Source: Paenibacillus alba (lineage in GTDB: Bacteria > Bacillota > Bacilli > Paenibacillales > NBRC-103111). From it: a stretch of DNA of 45,917 nt. The notes below the pieces were generated by a model that ran no database searches, was not told the DNA's origin, and saw only the letters and a list, made by a program, of their open reading frames with translations. Positions 32,573-41,268 of the stretch are shown here, one piece after another; position 1 is the first letter of the stretch, and the number at the start of each line of letters is the position of its first letter. The stretch covers positions 1 through 45,917 of the forward strand of contig NZ_JABMKZ010000050.1 in NCBI RefSeq assembly GCF_013204855.1, in the 5' to 3' direction. A program made the translations under genes and the position numbers.

Positions 32573-33643
32573 ATGTCGCGAAGAGCTTTTATCAGATGGC
32601 TGCTTGCAATCGGGGCCGCGTTGGTTGGATTAAGTGCCTTTTTTAGTCAAAAGGTGAAGCAAGCATTTCTGCAGGAAGATCAGGCTGCTGGTTCTACGAT
32701 AATGCCCGAGCCTGCTCAAGCTGTAGCGCAAACGACGGCAGAACCTTTGCCAACGGGCCCGCTGATGTCTTATTTTATTCTAAGCGATCTGCATGTTAGT
32801 GTTGGTGATCCGTCGACAGGGAAGAAATTGAAGCAAGCGTTGGATGATATCACGCATTTCGACGGACCGGTGGATGCCATTATGCTAACCGGCGATTTGA
32901 CGGATACGGGTACGGAACGAGATTATAAAGAGCTGCGTACCATTGTAAGTGAATATAAACTTCCGCCTGTTCATGGGAACATGGGAAATCATGACTATTA
33001 CACGATCTGGATCAACAAAGCGAATAACTGGGATCAAGCGGCTGTCCCGAACGGCAAGAGTGATGCCATGAGCAGAGAGCAGTTCAAGAAGCATTTTGGC
33101 TATTCGCAAGTCTACAATGACTTTACGACCAAAGGGCATTCGATTCTGCTGCTTTCACAAGAAGCTTATGTGCAGGAGAAGCCTGAAGTCGGTGAAGGTG
33201 CATGGTATTCTGATGAACAGCTGGCATGGTTTAAGGAGCGGGTGAAGAGCTTGTACAAGCCGGGAAGGCCGCTGTTCGTCATGACGCATCAACCGCTTCC
33301 GCCCAGCGGTACAGATGGGGGATCGCATCAATTAATACGTGCCATCCAATTCCGTGAGATTCTGAAGCCTTATAAGAATGTTTTCGTTTTCTGCGGACAC
33401 CGCCATCAGGATTTCCAGAATGGGACACCGCATTATGTGCAAGAAACATTCCATTTTTTCCACAATGCTTCCGTGGGAAGAACATTAAACCGCGCTTATC
33501 AACAAGAAGCCAAGACGAAGGCACAGGGCATGTATGTACAGGTGTTTGCCGATAAGGTCGTCGTGCGAGGCAGAGAATTCAGCAATCGTACGTTCCTTGA
33601 AGAAGCGAATTGGAGTATCAATTTGCAGAAAGCTCAAGCGTAA
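32573..33643 (+). CDS. Tat-exported metallophosphoesterase
   Basis: A 356-residue calcineurin-type phosphoesterase acting outside the membrane. The N-terminus SRRAFIRWLLAIGAALVGL is a twin-arginine signal (RR-x-F and hydrophobic core) followed by an Ala/Pro/Thr-rich stretch. Metal ligands are seen in SDLHVS (Asp72, His74), TGDLTD (Asp108), GNHDYY (Asn139, His140), VMTHQPLPPS and FCGHRHQDF. The substrate is unknown; related proteins include 3',5'-cyclic nucleotide phosphodiesterases and wall-linked phosphatases. The start ATG 32573 follows TTGGGGTG. prfC starts 43 nt behind the stop. Confidence 0.9.
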   Translation: MSRRAFIRWLLAIGAALVGLSAFFSQKVKQAFLQEDQAAGSTIMPEPAQAVAQTTAEPLPTGPLMSYFILSDLHVSVGDPSTGKKLKQALDDITHFDGPVDAIMLTGDLTDTGTERDYKELRTIVSEYKLPPVHGNMGNHDYYTIWINKANNWDQAAVPNGKSDAMSREQFKKHFGYSQVYNDFTTKGHSILLLSQEAYVQEKPEVGEGAWYSDEQLAWFKERVKSLYKPGRPLFVMTHQPLPPSGTDGGSHQLIRAIQFREILKPYKNVFVFCGHRHQDFQNGTPHYVQETFHFFHNASVGRTLNRAYQQEAKTKAQGMYVQVFADKVVVRGREFSNRTFLEEANWSINLQKAQA

Positions 33644-33685
33644 GGTTAAGCATTTATGTAAAAGAAGAAGGGAATAAACTAACAA

Positions 33686-35269
33686 ATGACAACGCAACTG
33701 ACCAAACTTCTCGAAACGGAAGTCGCCAAGCGACGCACGTTCGCGATTATTTCTCACCCGGATGCGGGGAAAACGACACTGACAGAGAAGCTGCTTTTAT
33801 TCGGAGGCGCGATTCGCTTAGCTGGTACAGTGAAAGGCCGCAAGGCGAGCAAGCACGCTACATCGGACTGGATGGAGATTGAGAAGCAGCGTGGAATCTC
33901 GGTTACGTCCAGCGTTATGCAGTTCGACTACGAAGGTCATCGTGTGAACATTCTGGATACACCAGGTCACCAAGACTTCAGTGAGGACACCTACCGGACA
34001 CTCACTGCCGCCGATAGCGCCGTCATGCTCATCGACGTGGCCAAAGGGGTAGAGACACAAACGAAGAAGCTGTTCCAGGTGTGCCGGTTGCGCGGTATTC
34101 CGATCTTCACGTTCATTAATAAGCTGGACCGTGAAGGACGCGATCCTTTTGAACTGTTGGAAGAGCTCGAGGAAGTGCTGGGCATTCGTTCTTATCCGAT
34201 GAACTGGCCGATTGGTTCGGGCAAACAGTTCTGCGGTGTGTATGACCGCGGCAAATCGCAATTAGAGCTGTATCAAGGCGATGACCACAAAGACATTCAA
34301 GTTCGCAAGGTAGATGGTGTTGACGATCCTTTAGTCAAGCAGATTGCCGGTGAATTTTTGCATAAACAATTAAGTCAGGATATCGAATTGCTTGATGTAG
34401 CTGGCGATCCTTTTGATATGGAGAAAGTGCTGAAAGGCGAACTGACACCCGTATTTTTCGGAAGCGCAGTGAACAATTTCGGTGTGCAGACGTTCCTTGA
34501 GAATTTCTTGCAGCTTGCTCCCAAGCCGGAACCGCGCAACAGCACAGCAGGTGTCATTGAGCCAACCAAAGAGAAGTTTTCCGGTTATGTATTTAAAATT
34601 CAAGCGAACATGAATCCGGCTCACCGTGACCGTGTAGCTTTCTTGCGTATCGTATCCGGTAAATTCGAACGCGGGATGTCCGTGAAGCATGTTCGCATCG
34701 GCAAAGATATTAAGCTTGCGCAGCCGCAGCAATTTTTGGCGCAAGATCGAGATATCGTAGAAACAGCTTTCCCTGGCGATATTATCGGATTGTTCGATCC
34801 CGGCATTTTTAGAATCGGCGATTCCTTAAGCGAAGGGGAAGAGATTGTTTTCGATGAGCTGCCGACCTTCTCGCCGGAGCTGTTCAGCAAGGTTTCGATC
34901 AAAAATGCGTTGAAGCAAAAGCAGTTCCTCAAAGGGATCGATCAGTTGACTGAAGAGGGAATGATCCAAGTGTTTACGACATTTGGCTTCGAGGACATGA
35001 TCCTTGGCGTCGTAGGGCAGCTGCAATTCGAGGTGCTTGAGCATCGGATGCGATCTGAATATGGCGTAGATATTCTTTTGCAGCGCCAAAACTACCAGTT
35101 CGCACGTTGGATCGTGGACGAGAAGATCGATCCAGGTAAGTTCCGCATCAATTCCCAGCTAGTGAAAGACAAAAAAGGCAACTACGTGGGCTTGTTCGAG
35201 AGCGAGTATGCGCTGAGATCTTCCATTGAGAAGAACCCGACGGCCAAGTTTTTAACGAGCGCGCCATAA
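33686..35269 (+). CDS. prfC: Peptide chain release factor 3
   Basis: A 527-residue ribosome-associated GTPase that recycles release factors RF1/RF2 after termination. The GTP-binding boxes are SHPDAGKTTLTEK (G1, 23-35), DTPGHQDF (G3) and FINKLDREGRDP (G4); the effector loop includes EKQRGISVTSS. The C-terminal RF3 domain ends with the expected GLFESEYALRSSIEKNP. The start ATG 33686 follows GAAGGG at 13 nt. It may be transcribed with the metallophosphoesterase gene, although no functional link is evident. Confidence 0.96.
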   Translation: MTTQLTKLLETEVAKRRTFAIISHPDAGKTTLTEKLLLFGGAIRLAGTVKGRKASKHATSDWMEIEKQRGISVTSSVMQFDYEGHRVNILDTPGHQDFSEDTYRTLTAADSAVMLIDVAKGVETQTKKLFQVCRLRGIPIFTFINKLDREGRDPFELLEELEEVLGIRSYPMNWPIGSGKQFCGVYDRGKSQLELYQGDDHKDIQVRKVDGVDDPLVKQIAGEFLHKQLSQDIELLDVAGDPFDMEKVLKGELTPVFFGSAVNNFGVQTFLENFLQLAPKPEPRNSTAGVIEPTKEKFSGYVFKIQANMNPAHRDRVAFLRIVSGKFERGMSVKHVRIGKDIKLAQPQQFLAQDRDIVETAFPGDIIGLFDPGIFRIGDSLSEGEEIVFDELPTFSPELFSKVSIKNALKQKQFLKGIDQLTEEGMIQVFTTFGFEDMILGVVGQLQFEVLEHRMRSEYGVDILLQRQNYQFARWIVDEKIDPGKFRINSQLVKDKKGNYVGLFESEYALRSSIEKNPTAKFLTSAP

Positions 35270-35286
35270 CACATAGCAATCAAGAT

Positions 35287-35330
35287 GAGGCTAGCCCCAG
35301 ATCACCATCTGGGGTAAGGCCTCTTCTTTC
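35287..35330 (+). terminator. Intrinsic terminator of prfC
   Basis: The nested stem AGGC-TA-GCCCCAGAT/ATCTGGGG-TAA-GGCCT is followed by CTTCTTTC. Confidence 0.7.
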
Positions 35331-35422
35331 ATTTTAGGGTCGCCAATGGACAGTTTGCTTCATACAATAGGTACGGGTAAAAGTAATCACGAAGTCGACT
35401 GTTTAAGGAAGTGAACTCAGAG

Positions 35423-36685
35423 ATGCATCTCTTGATTATTGCTCCTGAGCAAATCCCAGTACCCCCCATTCTGGGTGGTTCCGTCGAAATATGCATAAAT
35501 GCTATTGCTCGCGAGCTCGCCAGGCACCACCCGGTTACCGTTATATCGCGGCAGCATGCATCGTACAGCAGAGTGAGCAGAGAAGGCCAGCTCACGATTA
35601 TCAGAGTTCCGTCAGGGAAATCAACGCGTTATATGAATGAAGTGATTAAGGCCATCCAAGGCAAGTCGTTTGATTGGATTCAAGTGGATAACAGACCCCG
35701 CTATGCGGCTGCCATCAAGAAGCATTTCCCGCATACACCGGTTTCTCTCTTCATGCACTCTTTGACTTATGTAAGGCCGCCTTATGCGCGGGTTGCCAGC
35801 TGCGCGAAGCAATTAGCGAAGGTGGATTGGATTATAGCTAACAGCAGCTCACTGGAACAAGAGTTGCGAAGACTTTATCCGACACAGACCCGTCAGCTTC
35901 ACAAAATTCATCTCGGCACCGATGTAGCTAGATTTTGTCCTAACTCAACAATGAGCGTCAGGCGCTTGAGAAAAAAATATCGTGTCAGCAGCGGCTTCCA
36001 GGTTCTTTTCGTAGGGAGATTGATTAAGCGCAAAGGGATATCAGAGTTGATACGTGCTGTCCATATGGCGAGGAAATCAGCTCCTCAGGTAAAGTTGTTA
36101 ATTGCGGGAGGGCAGCAAGGCAAAGGCTATAAGGCTGCGCTGCAAAAGAAAGCGAAAAGGCTTGCTGTGCCTGCGAAATTCTTAGGCAATATCCCGCATC
36201 GAAGGATGCATCATATCTATGGCCTTGCGAATTGTTTCGTCTGTCCGTCTCAGAAGCATGAGGCATTCGGACTTGTGAACGTAGAAGCGATGGCCTCTGG
36301 ACTTCCTGTTATTGCCTCAGCCATTGGCGGGATCAAAGAAGTGATTCGGCATGAGCATAATGGCGTTCTAATTGACTCGTTCCGAGATCCGCGCGCATTC
36401 GCAAGGGGCATCGTTGCAGTCGCCACACAGAAAGCATGGGCGGAGGACTTAGCGAAGCAAGCGCGGAATGATGCCGTGGAACAATTCAGCTGGCAGGCCA
36501 CAGCACAATCATTGGCCGACTTCTATAGAATGAAGCTGGAGGAGAAACATGAAAAAGATAGGAAAGAAATCGAGTGGAATCCGCTATTCCAGATACGTCA
36601 TGAGCAAAATGAGGAAAACGAAGGCAGTGGAAGCGAAAGCGTCGCTCCGGCAATATGTGCCGACAACGAAACGAATGACGCATGA
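35423..36685 (+). CDS. Glycosyltransferase family 4 (CotSA-like)
   Basis: About 420 residues with a GT-B fold. The N-terminal acceptor domain begins LLIIAPEQIPVPPILGGSVE, and the C-terminal donor domain carries FVGRLIKRKGISELIRA, SQKHEAFGLVNVEAMASG (the E-x7-E retaining motif) and VIASAIGGIKEVI. It resembles spore-coat CotSA and other GT4 hexosyl/GlcNAc transferases. ATG 35423 is preferred (GGAAGTG 8 nt upstream); GTG 35411 is in frame. The last ~45 codons overlap, out of frame, the start of the next gene by 137 nt. That tail is Glu/Asn-rich and lies beyond the normal GT end, so it is probably disordered. Confidence 0.88.
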   Translation: MHLLIIAPEQIPVPPILGGSVEICINAIARELARHHPVTVISRQHASYSRVSREGQLTIIRVPSGKSTRYMNEVIKAIQGKSFDWIQVDNRPRYAAAIKKHFPHTPVSLFMHSLTYVRPPYARVASCAKQLAKVDWIIANSSSLEQELRRLYPTQTRQLHKIHLGTDVARFCPNSTMSVRRLRKKYRVSSGFQVLFVGRLIKRKGISELIRAVHMARKSAPQVKLLIAGGQQGKGYKAALQKKAKRLAVPAKFLGNIPHRRMHHIYGLANCFVCPSQKHEAFGLVNVEAMASGLPVIASAIGGIKEVIRHEHNGVLIDSFRDPRAFARGIVAVATQKAWAEDLAKQARNDAVEQFSWQATAQSLADFYRMKLEEKHEKDRKEIEWNPLFQIRHEQNEENEGSGSESVAPAICADNETNDA

Positions 36686-37382
36686 ATCCCTAAAGCAGAT
36701 GCTTGCTCAGCATAAAATGATTTATATCAAACCGGATATTGGGATGTTTGGAAACGGCGTTATCCGTGTAGAACAGACTGAAGCCGTGGCGAGGAAAGAG
36801 AAGGAAAAAGAAGAAAATAATGTTGAGTCGCTGTATGCGTATCAGTCTGGCGTGAAGGTGAGAAAGTTCAAAACTTTCGATGAGATGTATGCTTCCATCA
36901 TTAAATTGACGAAAAATCGGCCTTATTTAACTCAGAAAGGGATTCATCTGCTCAAACACAAAGGGAACCGATTCGATCTGCGCGTCATGGTTCAGCAGAC
37001 GCCGACGCGTGCTTGGGAGACGACTGGTGTCATTGGACGCGTTGCGCATCCGAGCAAAATCGTGACCAATTTCCATAATGGGGGAACCTTGAAATCGGTG
37101 GAAACGCTGCTGCGAAGTTATTTGCCCGTAAGTCAGCGCAAAGGGTATGTGAAGAAGCTCCAAGTGCTCGGTCAGCAGGTAGCACAGGCGATTAATTCGC
37201 GGTATAAAGGGGTTAAAGAAATCGGTGTGGATGTCGCACTGGATCATGAGCTGCATCCATGGATTCTAGAAGTAAATACGAGCCCGGATCCTTATATTTT
37301 CCGGCGTTTGAGCGACAAAAGCATTTTCAACAAAATGAGACGCTACGCGAGAGCCTACAACAGACCGGTTAAGAAATCATAA
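36549..37382 (+). CDS. YheC/YheD-type ATP-grasp protein
   Basis: A 277-residue protein of the endospore-coat-associated YheC/D family. The very basic N-terminus (~1-40) is followed by an ATP-grasp core: IYIKPDIGMFGNGVIRV, RFDLRVMVQQTPTRAWE, GVDVALDHELHPWILEVNTS with metal-binding Asp, Glu and Asn. ATG 36549 has GGAGGAGAAAC directly upstream, so the 137-nt overlap with the glycosyltransferase gene appears real. The pairing with a CotSA-like transferase suggests spore-surface glycan or peptide decoration; the acceptor is unknown. The stop codon lies inside a bidirectional hairpin shared with the convergent EAL gene. Confidence 0.88.
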   Translation: MKKIGKKSSGIRYSRYVMSKMRKTKAVEAKASLRQYVPTTKRMTHESLKQMLAQHKMIYIKPDIGMFGNGVIRVEQTEAVARKEKEKEENNVESLYAYQSGVKVRKFKTFDEMYASIIKLTKNRPYLTQKGIHLLKHKGNRFDLRVMVQQTPTRAWETTGVIGRVAHPSKIVTNFHNGGTLKSVETLLRSYLPVSQRKGYVKKLQVLGQQVAQAINSRYKGVKEIGVDVALDHELHPWILEVNTSPDPYIFRRLSDKSIFNKMRRYARAYNRPVKKS

Positions 37383-37394
37383 CCGGTCTGTTGT
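37357..37394. terminator. Bidirectional terminator-like hairpin inside both convergent gene ends
   Basis: The perfect 15-bp inverted repeat ACAACAGACCGGTTA (37357-37371) and TAACCGGTCTGTTGT (37380-37394) with loop AGAAATCA contains the stop codons of both convergent genes, which overlap by 14 nt. The T-runs are weak on both sides. Confidence 0.75.
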
Positions 37395-38736
37395 ATTGGT
37401 TAAAGCTTTGTTCAATGTCGAAGACAGAGACGGGTGGACTTAATAAATAACCCTGAATCGTCGTGCAGGTGGTTTCTTTCAAGATGGCGAGCTGGCTCAA
37501 TTCTTCAACGCCTTCGGCAACCACTTGCACATTCAGTGCATGTCCAAGGTGAATGATCGCATTGGTAATGGCCAAGTCATCTTTATTAGACTGTATATTT
37601 TTGACGAAGGAGCGGTCAATTTTCAAACAATGAATAGGGAAATGCTTCAAGTAATTAAGGGAGGAATAACCAATACCGAAGTCATCTATGGAGATGGAAA
37701 TGCCCATCTTGCAAAGCTTGTCCAGGACAGCAACGGTAGTCTCCATATTCTGCATGATCGAGCTTTCGGTGATTTCGAATTCCAAATAAGAAGGATCAAT
37801 GCCAGTTTTTTCAATGATGTGGATAGCCTTGTCCGAGAAGTGCTCATCCTGGAACTGGCAGGGCGAGATATTGACGGCAATCTGATAGTTTAAAATGCCA
37901 GCTTCGAGCCATCTTACCTTCTGCAGGCAGGCCTCCCGGAGCACCCACTCGCCCAGCGGCAATATCAAGCCGCTTTCTTCGGCAAGCGGGATGAAATCGT
38001 TTGGCGCAATGAGGCCAAGCCTAGGATGGTTCCATCGTACCAAGGCTTCCAAACAAATGATGTTGCCTGTTGAGAGTTCGAGTCGCGGCTGATAGTAGAG
38101 AATAAGCTCATTCTCTAGAATGGCTTGGCGCAGCTCGGTTTCCATCTGGATATGATTAACGGACGTTAGCTTGTTCAGCGAGTTGTAGGCTACATGTTTG
38201 TTTTTGCCCGTATGTTTAGCGGCTAGCAAGGCTTGATCTGCTTGATGCAAGCTTTGTTCAATGGAAGCTGAGGATTCAATGAAGCTTGATCCTATGCTGA
38301 CGTTGATATAGCACATCTGCTCCATGACGTTAAATGGCATATGAAAGAGGTTTTGTACACGTTGTATGATGGGGGAAAGCTGATCTTTCCCGTCGGCACG
38401 CATCAGAAGTCCGAATTCATCATCGCCTGTTTGAACGATAAGATCACAAGGGGAAAGAGTTTGCAGTCTGCCTGCGATTTGTTGGAGCAGAAGATCTCCA
38501 TAGGTATAGCCAAGGGAGAAATTCACTTGTCGAAAACGATCAATGTCAAGAAGCAACAAAATACGCAAAGGCAAGGGGGATGTTGTTCTATGGTGACGTC
38601 GCATAGTTTTGCGAATCGCGTCTTGAAGCTCAAGCCGATGGTGGATGCGAGTGACTTTAGGGGTGCTCCGCAGAGTACCTAGGGTTGTTGCTGTGGCCAA
38701 GTGAAGAAGGCGCCAGACTGCTTTCATTGCGATCAC
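37369..38736 (-). CDS. Degenerate GGDEF / intact EAL domain protein
   Basis: A 455-residue soluble c-di-GMP-related protein. Residues ~55-195 are a GGDEF domain with a degenerate active site (QTGDDEFGLL instead of RxGGDEF). Residues ~205-450 are an EAL domain with the catalytic set intact: EALVRW, ITESSIM, DDFGIGYSSLNYL, KIDRSFV and VVAEGVE, so phosphodiesterase activity is expected and cyclase activity is not. There is no membrane segment. GTG 38736 is used; ATG 38727 is possible (GGGAATGAG upstream of both). It is convergent with, and overlaps by 14 nt, the ATP-grasp gene. Confidence 0.9.
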   Translation of the reverse strand: MIAMKAVWRLLHLATATTLGTLRSTPKVTRIHHRLELQDAIRKTMRRHHRTTSPLPLRILLLLDIDRFRQVNFSLGYTYGDLLLQQIAGRLQTLSPCDLIVQTGDDEFGLLMRADGKDQLSPIIQRVQNLFHMPFNVMEQMCYINVSIGSSFIESSASIEQSLHQADQALLAAKHTGKNKHVAYNSLNKLTSVNHIQMETELRQAILENELILYYQPRLELSTGNIICLEALVRWNHPRLGLIAPNDFIPLAEESGLILPLGEWVLREACLQKVRWLEAGILNYQIAVNISPCQFQDEHFSDKAIHIIEKTGIDPSYLEFEITESSIMQNMETTVAVLDKLCKMGISISIDDFGIGYSSLNYLKHFPIHCLKIDRSFVKNIQSNKDDLAITNAIIHLGHALNVQVVAEGVEELSQLAILKETTCTTIQGYLLSPPVSVFDIEQSFNQYNRPVMIS

Positions 38737-38909
38737 TCATTCCCACATCATAGTTGTAGCTTTCACCTTTATCATAAAACGAAAGGTAAGGTCTAGACAA
38801 TATTATAATTTAGTTTATTTGACATATAATAGGAATTTTCTGGGATCGACTTTATTAAAACTTAATATAATTGTCGTAATTTGACGAAAATCTTTCAAGT
38901 CGTTAGGTA

Positions 38910-38952
38910 TTGACAAAAATACGTTCGAAATGAGAAAATGTACGCGTGTACA
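38910..38952 (+). promoter_or_regulatory. Promoter -35 and LacI-type operator before the LacI-family gene
   Basis: A consensus -35 TTGACA lies at 38910-38915. The near-palindrome TGTACGCGTGTACA (38939-38952, central CG, one mismatch between halves) has the shape of a LacI-family operator. It sits 23 nt before the regulator's start codon, so autorepression is likely. Confidence 0.55.
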
Positions 38953-38975
38953 TAATGGTGAACGGAGGGTTCTGC

Positions 38976-40007
38976 ATGGTAACAAGAAAAGAGGTTGCTG
39001 AATTGGCAGGTGTCTCCGAAGCGACCGTTTCTCGTGTATTTAATGGGCTGGGCCCGATGAAGCCGTCAACCAAAGAGCGTGTGTTAGAGGCAGCCAAGCA
39101 GTTGAATTATCATCCCAATGCGATTGCTCAGAGTTTTGCTCGAAGACGCAGTGGAAATCTAGGCGTTGTGCTTCCCTACATGCCCAAGGTGCATCTCTTC
39201 TCTGCGTATTATTTCTCGGAAATCTTAAGCGGAATAGGTGAGCAAGTGAGGGAGCTAGGGTATGATATGCTGCTCTCCCTTTTGAAACCGGATGAAAGCT
39301 TGGATTACTCAGCCTTATACCGGTCGCAGAAAGTAGACGCTTGCGTCATTCTAGGCGCCAGAGATACACCGGAACAGCGACAATCGCTGATGAAATTGCA
39401 AGCTGAGGGCCATCCGTTTTGCTTAGTGAATCAACGCTTCGAGGGTTTATCCTTTCGAGAGGTAGATGCCGATCATATTGAGGGCAGCTATCAGGCTGTT
39501 CGGCATTTGCAGGAGGAAGGGTATCGGAAGATTGCTTTCTTAAACGGTTCCTTAGGGTATTCGAACTCTGTCGATCGGCTAGAGGGCTTTCACAAGGCAA
39601 TGAAGGAAGCGGGGTTGGATGTGATGCCAGAGCTGCTGCTAGAGGGCAACTACAGCCGCAAAAGCGGATATGAAGCGGCTGAGCGACTTTGGGAGCAGCG
39701 TGAACACGTTGAAGCCGTGTTTGCGGCCAACGATCGAATGGCGATTGGCTTAATGCAAGGACTTCGCGAACGAGGCTGGATCGCTGGTCGAGACTTTGCT
39801 GTCATTGGCTGCGATGATTCCGATGCTGCAAAGCTGAGTGATCCCTCGCTAAGCAGCATTAATGTTCCTTTTTATGAAATGGGGAAAGAAGCAGCTCGAG
39901 GCGTTCTTGCAGGTGTCCTGCAGGGTGAAGCTGCAAACCATACGAGGGTGAGGCTGCCTACACAAGTCGTTGTACGACAATCATCGAAGAGAAATCCCTC
40001 CAAGTAG
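38976..40007 (+). CDS. LacI-family transcriptional regulator
   Basis: A 343-residue repressor-type regulator. The N-terminal helix-turn-helix is VTRKEVAELAGVSEATVSRV, with the hinge helix region KPSTKERVLEAAKQLNYHPN, followed by a periplasmic-binding-protein-like ligand domain (GVVLPYMPKVHLFSAYYFSE, then FAANDRMAIGLMQ and IGCDDSD). ATG 38976 is chosen because GGAGGG lies 7 nt upstream. It heads a cluster of two sugar dehydrogenases and a ThuA-like gene on the same strand (next gene 67 nt downstream), so it probably senses a sugar or polyol and controls them. Confidence 0.93.
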   Translation: MVTRKEVAELAGVSEATVSRVFNGLGPMKPSTKERVLEAAKQLNYHPNAIAQSFARRRSGNLGVVLPYMPKVHLFSAYYFSEILSGIGEQVRELGYDMLLSLLKPDESLDYSALYRSQKVDACVILGARDTPEQRQSLMKLQAEGHPFCLVNQRFEGLSFREVDADHIEGSYQAVRHLQEEGYRKIAFLNGSLGYSNSVDRLEGFHKAMKEAGLDVMPELLLEGNYSRKSGYEAAERLWEQREHVEAVFAANDRMAIGLMQGLRERGWIAGRDFAVIGCDDSDAAKLSDPSLSSINVPFYEMGKEAARGVLAGVLQGEAANHTRVRLPTQVVVRQSSKRNPSK

Positions 40008-40074
40008 AAGTCAAAAGGCGTGAAATTGGGTAATCCATGTGAGAGACCTAATGAATCTAAGGAGGAATTATCAT

Positions 40075-41235
40075 ATGAAATCATTCAATGTCGGTATGGT
40101 TGGCTATAAGTTTATGGGGAAAGCGCATAGTCATGCGTATAAGGATATGCGGATGTTTTTCCCGCAGACAGCGGTGCCTAAGATGAAGCTTCTCTGCGGC
40201 AGAGATGTGAACGGTGTCAGCTCAGCAGCCGAGCAATTCGGCTGGGACGGGTACGTCACCGATTGGCGCGATCTGGTCTCGCATCCCGAGATCGACATCG
40301 TCGATATCAATGCGCCCAGTGATGCGCACAAAGAGATTGCGATTGCCGCCGCCAAGGCAGGCAAACACTTGTTCTGTGAGAAGCCGCTGGCGCTGACCCT
40401 TGCTGATGCAAGGGAAATGCTGCAAGTGGCGGAGGAGGCAGGCGTGAAGCACATGGTGGGCTTCAACTATCGCTTTGCTCCTGCGGTGCAGCTTGCGAAG
40501 AAGCTGGTCGAGAGCGGCCGCCTCGGCGACATCTATCACTTCCGGGCCTGGTTCCTCCAGGACTGGATCGTAGATCCGACATTCCCGCTCGTATGGCGCT
40601 TGCAGAAGGAGATCGCAGGCTCTGGGGCGCATGGGGACTTGGGTGCGCATCTCATCGATCTGGCTCATTTCTTGGTTGGTGAGATGAAAGAAGTGATCGG
40701 GATGAGTGAGACGTTCGTCAAGGAGCGTCCGATGCCGACAGAGATGACAGGACTTAGTGCAAAAGGCAGCAAAGACGCACCTATGGGAGCCGTCACCGTG
40801 GATGACGCAACGCTATTCATGGCACGTTTTGCGAATGGCGCTTTGGGCAGCTTTGAGGCTTCGCGGTTTGCACCAGGGCACAGGTGTACCAACGCTTTTG
40901 AAATCAATGGCAGCAAGGGCAGTGTGAAGTTTGATTTTGAGCGATTGAATGAATTGCAGGTCTTTTTTACTAGCGATGACGAGGATGTTCAGGGCTTCAG
41001 ACGCGTTCTGGCGACGGACCCGCCGCATGCCTACATGGATGCTTGGTGGCCGACAGGTCATACGATTGGTTATGAGCATACCTTCGTTCACGAGGTGGTC
41101 GAGCTGATGACGGCGATTGCCGAAGATCGGCAGCCCGTTCCGAATTTCTATGATGGCGTGAAGTGCCAGGAGGTGCTGGAGGCTGTGGATCAATCCATTG
41201 CCGAGCGCCGCTGGGTAAGTATTAGTGATGTTTAG
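40075..41235 (+). CDS. Gfo/Idh/MocA family oxidoreductase (first)
   Basis: A 386-residue NAD(P)-dependent sugar dehydrogenase. The N-terminal Rossmann fold starts GMVGYKFMGKAHSHAY and includes the lysine motif CEKPLALTLADARE. The C-terminal half-barrel has GDLGAHLIDLAHFLVG, whose Asp/His residues are typical of the substrate site. Members oxidise inositol, glucosides or amino-sugars; the substrate is not readable. ATG 40075 follows AAGGAGGAA at 8 nt; the longer frame upstream is not needed. It is the first structural gene behind the LacI regulator. Confidence 0.92.
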   Translation: MKSFNVGMVGYKFMGKAHSHAYKDMRMFFPQTAVPKMKLLCGRDVNGVSSAAEQFGWDGYVTDWRDLVSHPEIDIVDINAPSDAHKEIAIAAAKAGKHLFCEKPLALTLADAREMLQVAEEAGVKHMVGFNYRFAPAVQLAKKLVESGRLGDIYHFRAWFLQDWIVDPTFPLVWRLQKEIAGSGAHGDLGAHLIDLAHFLVGEMKEVIGMSETFVKERPMPTEMTGLSAKGSKDAPMGAVTVDDATLFMARFANGALGSFEASRFAPGHRCTNAFEINGSKGSVKFDFERLNELQVFFTSDDEDVQGFRRVLATDPPHAYMDAWWPTGHTIGYEHTFVHEVVELMTAIAEDRQPVPNFYDGVKCQEVLEAVDQSIAERRWVSISDV

Positions 41236-41268
41236 GATAGAGCGTCAATGGAGAGGAGCAAGCGGCAA

